From NCBI RefSeq assembly GCF_007991755.1, contig NZ_BJYY01000015.1, positions 62,001-126,000 on the forward strand: a stretch of 64,000 nt of DNA. Reading direction: 5' to 3'. Below the pieces are notes generated by a model that was given only the letters and a program-made list of their open reading frames with translations, was not told where the DNA came from and made no database searches. The stretch is from Cellulomonas aerilata (GTDB lineage: Bacteria > Actinomycetota > Actinomycetes > Actinomycetales > Cellulomonadaceae). This document shows, one piece after another, positions 8,501 to 17,997 of the stretch. Each line of letters begins with the position of its first letter. Positions within the stretch are counted from its first letter, which is position 1. Position numbers and translations under genes: made by a program.

Positions 8501-9682
8501 ATGGGACTGCGTAGCACCGGCCTGCCCGACTTCCCCTGGGACACCCTCACCCCGTACGCGGCGACGGCGCGGGCGCACCCCGCCGGCATCGTCGACCTGT
8601 CCGTGGGGACCCCCGTCGACCCGACGCCGGCGCTGCTGCGCGACGCGCTCGCCGGCGCGGCCGACGCCCCGGGCTACCCGACCACCCACGGCACCCCCGC
8701 GCTGCGTCAGGCGGTCGTGGACTGGTTCGCCCGCCGGCGCGGCGTGCCAGGGCTCGACCCCGACGCCGTCCTGCCGACGGTCGGCTCCAAGGAGCTCGTC
8801 GCCCTGCTGCCGTCCCTGCTGGGGCTGGGGGACGGCGACGTCGTCGTGCACCCCGCCACGGCGTACCCGACCTACGACGTCGGGGCGCGGCTGGCCGGGG
8901 CGCGCCCGCTGCCGGCCGACGACCCGGCCGTGTGGGGCGACGCGCCCGTCCGCCTGGTCTGGGTCAACTCGCCCGGCAACCCGGACGGCACGATCCGGTC
9001 GGTGGAGCAGCTGCGGGCGGTCGTCGACGCCGCGCGCGCCGTCGGGGCCGTGGTCGCCTCCGACGAGTGCTACGCGGAGCTCCCCTGGGACCGGCCGTGG
9101 TCGGCCGACGGCGTCCCGAGCATCCTCGACCCGCGGGTCAGCGGCGGTGACCCCACCGGCCTGCTGGCCGTGTACTCGCTGTCCAAGCAGTCCAACCTCG
9201 CCGGGTACCGCGCGGCGTTCGTCGCCGGCGACCCGCGGCTGGTCCGCGCGATGCTCGAGGTGCGCAAGCACGCCGGGATGATCGTCCCGGCCCCGGTGCA
9301 GGCCGCCATGACCGTCGCGCTCGGCGACGACGCGCACGTGGACGCCCAGCGCGAGCGGTACCGCGCCCGCCGGGCCGCCCTGCTCGGGGCCGTCGGGCAC
9401 GCCGGGCTCACCGTCGACGGGTCCCAGGCGGGCCTGTACCTGTGGCTGCGTCCGGCGGGCGCCGACGCGGGCCCGGACGGGGACGCCGGCGGCGACGCAC
9501 GCCCGGACGGGTGGGCCACGGTCGCCCGGCTCGCCGACCGGGGGATCCTCGTCGCGCCCGGCTCGTTCTACGGCGCCGCGGCCGCCGGGCACGTCCGGAT
9601 GGCGCTCACCGCCACGGACGACCGGGTCGCCGAGGCGGTGCGCCGCCTGACCGACGGACCGCCCGTCCGGCGGCCGGGGTGA
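8501..9682 (+). CDS. dapC: Succinyldiaminopimelate transaminase
   Basis: This fold-type I PLP aminotransferase has 393 residues. It converts N-succinyl-2-amino-6-ketopimelate to N-succinyl-LL-2,6-diaminopimelate in the succinylase route to lysine and peptidoglycan diaminopimelate. The Schiff-base lysine is K229 in SLSKQSNLAGYR; the substrate/PLP segments VNSPGNPDG and SDECYAEL are present. The N-terminus GLRSTGLPDFPWDTLTPYA is diagnostic for the actinobacterial DapC subgroup. dapD and dapE in this window supply the preceding and following steps. No strong Shine-Dalgarno was seen; translation probably depends on fdxA upstream. Confidence 0.93.
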   Translation: MGLRSTGLPDFPWDTLTPYAATARAHPAGIVDLSVGTPVDPTPALLRDALAGAADAPGYPTTHGTPALRQAVVDWFARRRGVPGLDPDAVLPTVGSKELVALLPSLLGLGDGDVVVHPATAYPTYDVGARLAGARPLPADDPAVWGDAPVRLVWVNSPGNPDGTIRSVEQLRAVVDAARAVGAVVASDECYAELPWDRPWSADGVPSILDPRVSGGDPTGLLAVYSLSKQSNLAGYRAAFVAGDPRLVRAMLEVRKHAGMIVPAPVQAAMTVALGDDAHVDAQRERYRARRAALLGAVGHAGLTVDGSQAGLYLWLRPAGADAGPDGDAGGDARPDGWATVARLADRGILVAPGSFYGAAAAGHVRMALTATDDRVAEAVRRLTDGPPVRRPG

Positions 9683-9721
9683 CGGGCAGGCGTCGATTCG
9701 TCAGGTGCCGTCGGCCACGGG

Positions 9722-9727
9722 TAGCGT
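9722..9727 (+). promoter_or_regulatory. Predicted -10 of gltA
   Basis: TAGCGT lies about 109 bases before gltA, so this gene, unlike many here, should have a long leader. The leader holds a small inverted repeat (AGCGGAC at 9754-9760 with GTCCGCT at 9765-9771) before the Shine-Dalgarno. Confidence 0.4.
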
Positions 9728-9835
9728 GAGCGCGGGCCGACGACGGCCGCCGGAGCGGACCAGCGTCCGCTGGCGCAGAGAGTCGGGCCCGGGCCGCGAC
9801 ACGGTTCGTGCCTGGGCCCCGTAGGAGGGAACCAC

Positions 9836-11134
<1,299 letters not shown>

Positions 11135-11155
11135 CGCGGGCGCCCCTGCGCTCAC

Positions 11156-11191
11156 CGACAGGGTCGGACCCGCACGGGTCCGACCCTGTCG
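11156..11191. terminator. 17-bp stem terminator between convergent genes
   Basis: Two perfectly complementary 17-base arms (CGACAGGGTCGGACCCG and its reverse complement) are separated by only 2 bases, so in RNA the loop must open to about 4. It lies 21 bases after gltA and 58 bases from the convergent gene's stop, and can serve both strands. Confidence 0.85.
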
Positions 11192-11249
11192 TGCGTCTGG
11201 GGGCACTCACGGGCGAGGGGGCGGGTGGTGCGCCCCGGGTGGCTCGCCG

Positions 11250-12122
11250 TCAGGAGGCGAGGGTCACGCGGACCTCGCCCGCCGGCAGGGCGGCCGTGCC
11301 GGACGACGCCCAGCCCTCCTGCCCGCGTGTCCAGGTGCGGTCCTCCACGGTGACCGACCGCACCGACTGCCCGTCCGCCACGGCGACCGACCACTGAGCG
11401 ACCGCCCAGGCCAGCCGCGCCGGCTCGCCGTCCCCCGCGGGCAGCGCGGTGGCGTCCAGGACGACCGCGCCGTCGTCGGCGACGGTCCCGGGCAGGGCGC
11501 CGAAGTCCCGCGCAGCCCGGTCCAGCAGGGCGTCGGGTGAGCCGGGACCCTCCGCCGGGGCCAGCGCGCAGGTGACCGTGGCGGGGGAGTAGCCGGTCAG
11601 TCCGGACGCCCACGCCCGGGCCCGCACCTCGTGCTGGGCGTACGCCTCGGGGAACCCCGAGCGCTGCACGCGCTGCGCCGCGTCGGTGATCTCCAGGCCC
11701 TCGTACCCGTCGACCTCCGCGAGGACGTCGTAGAACGCGCCGGTCGAGTACACCGGGTCCATGATCTGCTCGACCGTGCCCCAGCCCTGGGACGGTCGCT
11801 GCTGGAAGAGCCCGACCGAGTCGCGGTCGCCGTAGTCGATGTTGACGAGCCGCGACTCCTGCAGCGCGGTGGCGATGCCGATCGTCGCCGCCCGCGCCGG
11901 CATCCCCCGCCGGACCGTCGCGGCGACCACCAGCGCGGCGTTGTCGCTCTGCGTGGGGCTCAGGTGCCACGGCGTGCCGTCCAGGTCCGCGGTGCACCGC
12001 TGCTCGACGACGTCCGGCCCGTCCAGGCGGTCCAGCGCGACGACGACCCCGGTCACCGCGACGCCCAGGGTCACCACCACGGCGACGGCGGCGCGCCCGG
12101 CGTGGCGACGGCGTCGGCCCAT
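11250..12122 (-). CDS. Membrane-anchored lysozyme-like protein
   Basis: The 290-residue product has a basic N-terminus (MGRRRRHAGR) and one membrane helix or uncleaved signal (about residues 10-28), then an extracytoplasmic part. Residues about 55-135 look like a lysozyme/transglycosylase-type fold: NAALVVAATVRRGMPARAA, TALQESRLVNIDYGDRDSVG, LFQQRPSQGWGTVEQIMDP. The E in ALQESRL is the candidate catalytic acid. The rest is a C-terminal domain without a known match. It starts 7 bases after the dapD stop and is probably co-transcribed, linking a wall-precursor gene to a predicted wall enzyme. The activity is inferred. Confidence 0.8.
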   Translation of the reverse strand: MGRRRRHAGRAAVAVVVTLGVAVTGVVVALDRLDGPDVVEQRCTADLDGTPWHLSPTQSDNAALVVAATVRRGMPARAATIGIATALQESRLVNIDYGDRDSVGLFQQRPSQGWGTVEQIMDPVYSTGAFYDVLAEVDGYEGLEITDAAQRVQRSGFPEAYAQHEVRARAWASGLTGYSPATVTCALAPAEGPGSPDALLDRAARDFGALPGTVADDGAVVLDATALPAGDGEPARLAWAVAQWSVAVADGQSVRSVTVEDRTWTRGQEGWASSGTAALPAGEVRVTLAS

Positions 12123-12129
12123 CGGCGGG

Positions 12130-13098
12130 TCAGTTGGCGTGCAGCGCGGCGTTGAGCTCGACGCCCGCGCCGCTGCGCGCGACCGCCTCCACGCCGCCGG
12201 TGAGCGAGTTGCGCCGGAACAGCACGCCGTCCACCCCCGACAGGTCGCGGGCCTTGACGACCCGCAGCTCGGGGGCGCCGGCCGCGTCACCGGCGGTCGT
12301 GGGGCCGACGAGCGTCACCTTGGTGCCCGCGGTCAGGTAGAGCCCGGCCTCCACGACGCAGTCGTCGCCGAGCGGGATGCCGAGCCCGGCGTTGGCGCCG
12401 AGAAGGGACCGACGGCCCACGGAGATGACCTCGCGGCCCCCGCCGGACAGGGTCCCCATGATCGACGCGCCGCCGCCGACGTCGCTGCCGTCGCCGACGA
12501 CGACGCCGGCCGAGATCCGGCCCTCGACCATCGAGGCGCCCAGGGTGCCGGCGTTGAAGTTGACGAAGCCCTCGTGCATCACGGTGGTGCCCGGCGCCAG
12601 GTGCGCACCCAGCCGCACCCGGTCCGCGTCGGCGACCCGGACGCCGGACGGCAGCACGTAGTCGACCATGCGCGGGAACTTGTCGACCCCGAGGACGGTG
12701 ACCGGCGACCCGGTCGCCGCGCGCATGCGCAGGCGGGTGGCCTCGAAGTCGGCCACGGCGCACGGGCCGCGGTCGGTCCACACCACGTTGGCGAGGACCC
12801 CGAACAGCCCGTCGAGGTTCTGCCCGTGCGGGGCGACCAGCCGGTGGGAGAGCAGGTGCAGGCGCAGGTAGGCGTCGGCCGCGTCGGCGGGCGGGGCGTC
12901 CAGGTCGATCTCGGTGCGCACGACGACGGTGCGCACGCCCCGGGCGTCGTCGTCCCCCTCCAGGGACGCCAGCTCCGCCGGGACGTCGGGGTCAGCGGGC
13001 GCCGCACCCAGGGCCGGGGCCGGGTACCAGGCGTCCAGGGTCGACCCGTCCGCCGCCACCGTGGCCAACCCGACGCCCCACGCGCTGCGCTCGTCCAT
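12130..13098 (-). CDS. dapD: Tetrahydrodipicolinate N-succinyltransferase
   Basis: This enzyme transfers succinyl from succinyl-CoA to tetrahydrodipicolinate, the entry to the succinylase branch of lysine and diaminopimelate synthesis. The 322-residue protein is of the actinobacterial type: an N-terminal globular domain ([14 protein letters not shown]), then a left-handed beta-helix of hexapeptide repeats from about residue 160 ([40 protein letters not shown]). The ATG at 13098 was chosen because a TACCCT -10 lies 7 bases upstream, which predicts a leaderless transcript. It diverges from dapE across a 187-base gap. Confidence 0.94.
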   Translation of the reverse strand: MDERSAWGVGLATVAADGSTLDAWYPAPALGAAPADPDVPAELASLEGDDDARGVRTVVVRTEIDLDAPPADAADAYLRLHLLSHRLVAPHGQNLDGLFGVLANVVWTDRGPCAVADFEATRLRMRAATGSPVTVLGVDKFPRMVDYVLPSGVRVADADRVRLGAHLAPGTTVMHEGFVNFNAGTLGASMVEGRISAGVVVGDGSDVGGGASIMGTLSGGGREVISVGRRSLLGANAGLGIPLGDDCVVEAGLYLTAGTKVTLVGPTTAGDAAGAPELRVVKARDLSGVDGVLFRRNSLTGGVEAVARSGAGVELNAALHAN

Positions 13099-13105
13099 GG
13101 CGACC

Positions 13106-13111
13106 AGGGTA
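13106..13111 (-). promoter_or_regulatory. -10 of leaderless dapD
   Basis: On the minus strand TACCCT is followed by 7 bases and then the dapD ATG. Confidence 0.5.
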
Positions 13112-13165
13112 GTCGGCGGCCGGTCGCCGGCCGGGCAGGGCCGTCCGGGCCGGTGCGGCGGTGGG

Positions 13166-13198
13166 AGGCAGGTGGCAGGCAGGTGGCAGGCCGGTGGT
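13166..13198. repeat. Short 11-bp tandem repeat in the dapD-dapE gap
   Basis: AGGCAGGTGGC occurs twice in tandem (13166-13176, 13177-13187), followed by a third, slightly altered copy. It lies in the divergent intergenic region between the two dap promoters. Confidence 0.6.
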
Positions 13199-13273
13199 GG
13201 ATCGGTGGCCGGGTCGCGCCGGACGGTCCGGGGCAGGGGAGGCTCCGGTCCGGAGGGCGCCGTCCGGCGTGGG

Positions 13274-13279
13274 TAGGGT
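13274..13279 (+). promoter_or_regulatory. -10 of leaderless dapE
   Basis: TAGGGT is followed by 6 bases and the GTG start of dapE. Confidence 0.5.
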
Positions 13280-13285
13280 CGCCGG

Positions 13286-14404
13286 GTGACCACTGCTGAC
13301 CTCCCGGCACGCCCGCCGGTGCCCGTCCTGGACCCGGCCGGGGACCTGCTGACCCTGACCCGCGCGCTGTGCGACATCCCGTCCGTCAGCGGCGACGAGG
13401 CGGCGATCGCCGACGCCGTCGAGGCCGCGCTCGCCCCGCTGCCGCACCTGGAGGTGCTGCGCGACGGGGACGCGGTGGTCGCCCGCACCCGCCTGGGCCG
13501 CGCCCAGCGCGTCGTCGTCGCCGGGCACGTCGACACCGTCCCGATCGCCGGCAACGTGCCGACCTGGCTGGTAGGCGAGGGGGCCGAGGCGCAGCTGTGG
13601 GGCCGCGGGACCGTGGACATGAAGGGTGGGGTCGCCATCCAGGTCGCGCTCGCGGCGACGCTGACCGAGCCCACCCGGGACGTCACCTGGGTGTTCTACG
13701 ACCACGAGGAGGTCGAGGCGTCCCTCAACGGGCTCGGGCGGATCGTGCGGGAGCACCCCGACTGGCTCGCGTGCGACTTCGCCGTCCTGGGCGAGCCCAC
13801 CGCGGCCGGGGTCGAGGGCGGCTGCAACGGGACGCTGCGGGCCGAGGTCCGGGTCGCCGGGGTGGCCGCGCACTCGGCGCGCTCCTGGATGGGCGTCAAC
13901 GCGATCCACGGTGCGGGGGAGGTCCTGCGCCGGCTGGAGGAGTACGTCGCCGCGGACGTCGAGGTGGACGGGCTCGTGTACCGCGAGGGCATGAACGCGG
14001 TCGGCATCACCGGCGGGGTCGCCGGCAACGTGGTCCCGGACGAGTGCGTCGTGACCGTCAACTACCGGTTCGCGCCGGCGCGCTCGGTCGAGGAGGCGTC
14101 GGCGCACGTCCGCGAGCTCTTCGACGGCTACGACGTCACGATCACCGACTCCTCCGGCGGCGCCCGCCCCGGGCTGGACCACCCGGCGGCGGCGGACTTC
14201 GCCGCGGCCGCCCTGGCGTTCACCGGTGGGACCCCGGCGCCGAAGCTGGGCTGGACCGACGTCGCCCGCTTCGCCGAGCTGGGCATCCCGGCCGTCAACT
14301 TCGGTCCGGGCGACCCCGTGCTCGCCCACAAGGACGACGAGCACTGCCCCGTGGCGCAGCTCACCCTCTGCCACGACGCGCTGCGGGCCTGGCTCACCTC
14401 CTAG
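13286..14404 (+). CDS. dapE: Succinyl-diaminopimelate desuccinylase
   Basis: This M20-family zinc metallohydrolase has 372 residues and releases succinate from N-succinyl-LL-diaminopimelate. The first metal ligand region is [12 protein letters not shown], the bridging aspartate is in [11 protein letters not shown], the catalytic glutamates in YDHEEVEAS and the last histidine in [10 protein letters not shown] lid/dimerisation domain interrupts the catalytic domain around residues 175-290. The GTG start is preceded by a -10 hexamer at leaderless spacing. The stop codon (TAG) overlaps the -10 of the next gene. Confidence 0.94.
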   Translation: MTTADLPARPPVPVLDPAGDLLTLTRALCDIPSVSGDEAAIADAVEAALAPLPHLEVLRDGDAVVARTRLGRAQRVVVAGHVDTVPIAGNVPTWLVGEGAEAQLWGRGTVDMKGGVAIQVALAATLTEPTRDVTWVFYDHEEVEASLNGLGRIVREHPDWLACDFAVLGEPTAAGVEGGCNGTLRAEVRVAGVAAHSARSWMGVNAIHGAGEVLRRLEEYVAADVEVDGLVYREGMNAVGITGGVAGNVVPDECVVTVNYRFAPARSVEEASAHVRELFDGYDVTITDSSGGARPGLDHPAAADFAAAALAFTGGTPAPKLGWTDVARFAELGIPAVNFGPGDPVLAHKDDEHCPVAQLTLCHDALRAWLTS

Positions 14405-14407
14405 AGT
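14402..14407 (+). promoter_or_regulatory. -10 of leaderless LOG gene, overlapping the dapE stop
   Basis: TAGAGT, whose first three bases are the dapE stop codon, is followed by 7 bases and the ATG at 14415. Confidence 0.5.
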
Positions 14408-14414
14408 CGACCGC

Positions 14415-15281
14415 ATGAGCGACGACGGCGTTCCGGTCCCCGGCAACGGCTACCGCAAGGGGCCCGTGCTGCTGCGCCGCGGCCAGGTGCCCACCACGAC
14501 GACGGACCAGCGGCTGCTGGCCGGGCCGAGCAAGGACACCGACTGGCTGCACGGCGACCCGTGGCGGGTCATGCGGATCCAGAGCGAGTTCGTCGAGGGC
14601 TTCGGCGCGCTGGCGGAGATCGGCAAGGCCGTGAGCGTGTTCGGGTCGGCGCGGACCAGCCCGGACCATCCCGACTACGCGCTCGCGGTCGCGGTGGGCC
14701 GGGGCCTGGTCGAGGCCGGGTACGCGGTGATCACCGGCGGCGGTCCGGGGATCATGGCCGGCGCGAACCAGGGCGCGAGCCAGGCCGGCGGGCTGTCGGT
14801 GGGGCTGGGCATCGAGCTGCCGTTCGAGCAGGGCTTCAACCCGTGGGTCGACCTCGCGGTGAACTTCCGGTACTTCTTCGCCCGCAAGACCATGTTCGTC
14901 AAGTACGCCGAGGGCTTCATCGTGCTGCCCGGCGGGTTCGGGACCTTCGACGAGCTGTTCGAGGCGCTGACGCTGGTGCAGACGCACAAGGTCACCGAGT
15001 TCCCGGTCGTCCTCGTCGGGTCCGAGTACTGGCAGGGGCTGCTCGACTGGCTGCGGCAGGCGTGCATCCAGCGCGGGATGATCAGCCCGGCCGACCTGGA
15101 CCTCATCACGCTGGTGGACGACCCCGACGAGGCCGTCGCGCACGTCGTCGAGCGAGGGGCCCAGCTGCGCGCCGCGGAGGAGGCCGCCGTCCGGGAGGCC
15201 GCCGCGGCCGAGGCCCAGGCCGCTGCCGAGACCGGCACCCGCGGCACGGTCCGAGGGCCGCGGACCCCGTCCGGGGCGTGA
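14415..15281 (+). CDS. LOG-family Rossmann-fold protein (TIGR00730), cytokinin-riboside phosphoribohydrolase-like
   Basis: The 288-residue product carries the LOG signature PGGFGTFDELFEALTLVQT near residues 175-193 and the nucleotide-binding GGGPGIMAGANQGA near residue 110. LOG proteins split the ribosyl bond of nucleoside 5'-monophosphates; in plants and some actinobacteria they release cytokinins. The physiological substrate here is unknown. Relative to short LOG proteins it has a longer N-terminus and an Ala/Glu-rich C-terminal tail (about 35 residues). It corresponds in place and type to Rv1205. Its stop overlaps the GTG of the FolP2 gene. Confidence 0.9.
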   Translation: MSDDGVPVPGNGYRKGPVLLRRGQVPTTTTDQRLLAGPSKDTDWLHGDPWRVMRIQSEFVEGFGALAEIGKAVSVFGSARTSPDHPDYALAVAVGRGLVEAGYAVITGGGPGIMAGANQGASQAGGLSVGLGIELPFEQGFNPWVDLAVNFRYFFARKTMFVKYAEGFIVLPGGFGTFDELFEALTLVQTHKVTEFPVVLVGSEYWQGLLDWLRQACIQRGMISPADLDLITLVDDPDEAVAHVVERGAQLRAAEEAAVREAAAAEAQAAAETGTRGTVRGPRTPSGA

Positions 15282-16285
15282 GCGCCGGGGTCCCGGCGGC
15301 CGGAGCCGTGCTGCGGCTGCGCAACCGGACGTTCGGCCCCGACCGCCCCGTGGTCATGGCGATCGTCAACCGCACGTCGGACTCCTTCTACCGCCCCGCG
15401 CGGCACGACGACGACGCGGCGGCGCTGGACGCGGTGGCCCGGGCGGCCGAGGAGGGCGCGGACCTCGTCGACATCGGCGGGGTGCGAGCGGGCCGTGGGC
15501 GGGAGGTGGACGCGGAGGAGGAGGTCCGCCGCGTCGTCCCGCTCGTGGCCCGGGTCCGGGAGCGGCACCCCGACCTGCTGATCAGCGTGGACACGTGGCG
15601 CGCGGAGGTCGCCCGGGAGGTCGCGCGCGCCGGGGCGGACCTGCTCAACGACACCTGGGCGGGCCACGACCCGGCGCTCGTCGAGGTCGCGGCCGAGCAC
15701 GGGCTGGGGGTCGTCTGCTCGCACACCGGCGGGGCGCTGCCCCGCACCGACCCGTTCCGGGTCCTCTACCGTGCCGACCCGCGTGGCGACCTGCGGCCCG
15801 ACCACCGTGCCGACCTGCGGCCCGAACACCGTGCCGACCTGCGGCCGGACCCCCGGGACGACGACGGTGCGCCGTCCGACCCGCGCGACGGCGTCCTGAC
15901 CGACGTCCTGCGCACGCTGTCCACCGCCGCCGACCGGGCGGTGCGGCTGGGGGTCGACCCGGCCTCGGTGCTCGTCGACCCCACCCACGACTTCGGCAAG
16001 AACACCTGGCACTCGCTGCACCTGGTGCGGCGGACGCAGGCGCTGGTCGCCCTCGGGTACCCGGTCCTCATGGCGCTGTCCCGCAAGGACTTCGTCGGCG
16101 AGACCCTGGACCTCACCGTCGACGAGCGGCTCGAGGGGACCCTGGCGGCGACGGCCGTCGCCGCGTGGCTCGGCGCGCGCGTGTTCCGCACGCACGACGT
16201 GCGCGCCACCCGCCGGACGCTCGACATGGTCGCCGCGATCCGTGGGGACGCGCCGCCCGCGCGCGCGGTCCGCGGGCTGGCGTGA
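15278..16285 (+). CDS. folP: FolP2-type dihydropteroate synthase paralogue with internal repeat insertion
   Basis: The 335-residue TIM-barrel protein is of the pterin-binding family. MAIVNRTSDSFYRPA replaces the usual NVTPDSFSDGG loop, and SVDTW, LNDTW, SHTGGALPRTDPF, DPTHDFGKNTWHSL and LSRKDFVGE follow the M. tuberculosis FolP2 pattern. From memory, mycobacterial FolP2 does not act as a functional dihydropteroate synthase, so the reaction is uncertain here. Between the SHTGG block and DPTHDFGK there is an extra stretch of about 35 residues containing three eight-residue repeats (R-A-D-L-R-P-D/E-H). The GTG start overlaps the previous stop (GTGA). Confidence 0.88.
   Translation: MSAGVPAAGAVLRLRNRTFGPDRPVVMAIVNRTSDSFYRPARHDDDAAALDAVARAAEEGADLVDIGGVRAGRGREVDAEEEVRRVVPLVARVRERHPDLLISVDTWRAEVAREVARAGADLLNDTWAGHDPALVEVAAEHGLGVVCSHTGGALPRTDPFRVLYRADPRGDLRPDHRADLRPEHRADLRPDPRDDDGAPSDPRDGVLTDVLRTLSTAADRAVRLGVDPASVLVDPTHDFGKNTWHSLHLVRRTQALVALGYPVLMALSRKDFVGETLDLTVDERLEGTLAATAVAAWLGARVFRTHDVRATRRTLDMVAAIRGDAPPARAVRGLA
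15787..15858 (+). repeat. 24-bp x 3 in-frame minisatellite inside folP
   Basis: Three adjoining 24-base units begin at 15787, 15811 and 15835, each starting CGACCTGCGGCC. Units 1 and 2 differ at one base; unit 3 is more diverged. They encode residues of about 170-194, so gain or loss of a unit keeps the frame. Confidence 0.85.
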
Positions 16286-17658
16286 CGGCGGACGCGTTGC
16301 ACGTGCCGGCCGGCCCCTCCGTCCCCGCGGGCCGCCGCCGGCCGGGCCGACCCCGGCCCGGGCCGGCCCGACGCGACGCGAACCGACGTGGCCCGGCCCG
16401 ACCCGGCCCCATCCGACCCGCCCTGACCCGGCCCCGCCGGTGGCCGTGGTGGCTGCAGGTGCTGGCCGTCTGGGCGGTGGCTCGGGCGTGGAGCGCCGTC
16501 GTGCTCCTGGTGGTCGCGCGGGAGCAGGTCGAGGTGCTGTGGGTGCCGCAGGATCCGTCGTACGTGCAGTACACGGGCCTGATGTGGGACGCCGACTGGT
16601 ACCGCGGGATCGCGACAGAGGGCTACCCGGACAGCCTGCCCACCGGACCCGACGGCCGGGTGCTGCAGAACCCGTGGGCGTTCTACCCGCTCTACCCGCT
16701 GCTCACGCGCGGCGTCATGGCGCTGACCGGGGCGTCGTGGGCCCTGGCCGCGCCGACCCTCGCGCTGGTCCTGGGCGCGGGCGCGGCGCTGTGCGTGCAC
16801 GCGGTGGTCCGGCGGGGCGCTCCGCGGGCGGTCGCGGCGGTCCCCGGCCTGCCGCTCGCGACGGTGGCGCTCGTCGGGTGCTTCCCCGCCGGTCCGGTGC
16901 TGCAGGTGGCCTACACCGAGTCCCTCGCGCTGCTCCTGGTCGCCGGGTCGCTGCTGCTCCTCCTCCAGCGCCGGTACGGCTGGGCCGCGGTGACCGTCGT
17001 CGCCCTGGGGTTCACCCGGGCCGTCGCCCTGCCGATGGCCGTCGTCGTGCTCGTGCACGCGGCGGTGCGCCTGCGCGCCGCCCGCCATGCCGCCCGCCAT
17101 GCCACCCGGGACGGCGGGCGGGGACCCGACCGGCTGGGGCCGCGCGACGGCGCGGGACTCCTGGCGCTGCTCGCCGCGGCCGTGGTGTCCGGGGTGGCCT
17201 GGCCGCTGATCTGCGGGTGGGCGACCGGCGTGCCGGACGGCTACCTGCGGACGCAGGCCGCCTGGCGCGGCCGGCCCGAGGTCGTGCCGATGGTGCCGTG
17301 GCTCGACGTCGCGCGGTGGCTCTGGGGCCCGGCAGGCCCGTGGCTGCTCGTCCCCGCCGGCGCCCTGGTCGTGGCCGTGCTGCTCAGCCCACCGGCGCGC
17401 CGGCTCGGGGCCGAGCTGCAGGCGTGGACCGCGGCCTACCTCGCCTACCTGGTCGGCGTCGTCGAGCCCGGGACGAGCCTGGTCCGGTTCTCCCTGCTGG
17501 CCTTCCCCCTCGGCGCCGTCGCCGCCGGTGCGGTGCGCGGGCCGGCGTGGGCCCGGCGGCTGTGGCTGGGCGCCCTGCTGGTCGCCGGCGCCGCGCTCCA
17601 GCTCGCCTGGACGTGGGGCCTGTGGCGGCTCACCCCCCCATCCGGGTGGCCTCCGTGA
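16282..17658 (+). CDS. PIG-V-like mannosyltransferase (polytopic membrane glycosyltransferase)
   Basis: The 458-residue protein begins with about 50 basic, Pro/Arg-rich cytoplasmic residues, then about ten membrane helices. The first extracytoplasmic loop carries the GT-C acidic motif WDADWYRGIATEGYP, and AFYPLYPLLTRG follows, both typical of the PIG-V family that uses polyprenyl-phosphate mannose. VAYTESLALLL is another family hallmark. It probably mannosylates a lipid or wall polymer. It lies where M. tuberculosis has gpgS, a soluble glucosyltransferase of a different family. The GTG start overlaps the folP stop. Confidence 0.82.
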   Translation: MTADALHVPAGPSVPAGRRRPGRPRPGPARRDANRRGPARPGPIRPALTRPRRWPWWLQVLAVWAVARAWSAVVLLVVAREQVEVLWVPQDPSYVQYTGLMWDADWYRGIATEGYPDSLPTGPDGRVLQNPWAFYPLYPLLTRGVMALTGASWALAAPTLALVLGAGAALCVHAVVRRGAPRAVAAVPGLPLATVALVGCFPAGPVLQVAYTESLALLLVAGSLLLLLQRRYGWAAVTVVALGFTRAVALPMAVVVLVHAAVRLRAARHAARHATRDGGRGPDRLGPRDGAGLLALLAAAVVSGVAWPLICGWATGVPDGYLRTQAAWRGRPEVVPMVPWLDVARWLWGPAGPWLLVPAGALVVAVLLSPPARRLGAELQAWTAAYLAYLVGVVEPGTSLVRFSLLAFPLGAVAAGAVRGPAWARRLWLGALLVAGAALQLAWTWGLWRLTPPSGWPP

Positions 17659-17687
17659 TCCGGAACGGTGCAGGTCAGCGCAACCAC

Positions 17688-17693
17688 TAGACT
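17688..17693 (+). promoter_or_regulatory. Predicted -10 of the DUF3117 gene
   Basis: TAGACT lies 92 bases before the ATG, which predicts a leader of about 85 bases containing the hairpin at 17722-17743. Confidence 0.45.
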
Positions 17694-17721
17694 GGACGAC
17701 GGACATCCCGACCACTGCCAC

Positions 17722-17743
17722 CCCCTCCTGCGATCGGGAGGGG
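17722..17743 (+). promoter_or_regulatory. Hairpin in the DUF3117 leader
   Basis: CCCCTCC pairs with GGAGGGG (7 bp) around an 8-base loop. It lies between the predicted promoter and the Shine-Dalgarno, so it may be a leader structure or a terminator for the upstream glycosyltransferase gene. Confidence 0.45.
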
Positions 17744-17785
17744 CGTGTCCCGGGCGGGGCAGGTACGAACGAAGGAGAGCCATCG

Positions 17786-17953
17786 ATGGCTGCCATGAAG
17801 CCGCGCACCGGTGACGGTCCGCTCGAGGTCACCAAGGAGGGCCGCGGCATCGTCATGCGGGTCCCGCTCGAGGGTGGCGGCCGGCTCGTCGTCGAGCTCA
17901 ACGCCACCGAGGCGCGGGAGCTCGGCGAGGCACTGACCTCCGTCGTCAGCTGA
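17786..17953 (+). CDS. DUF3117 small conserved protein
   Basis: This 55-residue protein is the full DUF3117 family unit: MKPRTGDGPLEVTKEGRGIV followed by RVPLEGGGRLVVELNATEA and a short helix. It is found across actinomycetes, and M. tuberculosis Rv1211 is the counterpart in both sequence and position. That protein has been described as calmodulin-like, from memory, but no EF-hand loop is visible here. The ATG is set by AAGGAGAG six bases upstream. The true function is unknown. Confidence 0.9.
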   Translation: MAAMKPRTGDGPLEVTKEGRGIVMRVPLEGGGRLVVELNATEARELGEALTSVVS

Positions 17954-17997
17954 CGCACTTGGCCGGCCGTGGCACGAGGGCACCGGGCGCGAGCCCG

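Noticed and set aside
12892-13290. Coding frames running through the dapD upstream region
   Set aside because: They are low-complexity extensions of dapD or dapE frames beyond the conserved starts; the gap holds short repeats and two -10 boxes.
17662-17688. GGAAC upstream of the DUF3117 gene as a SigE promoter
   Set aside because: The expected CGTT is absent at the right distance; TAGACT gives a better housekeeping -10.
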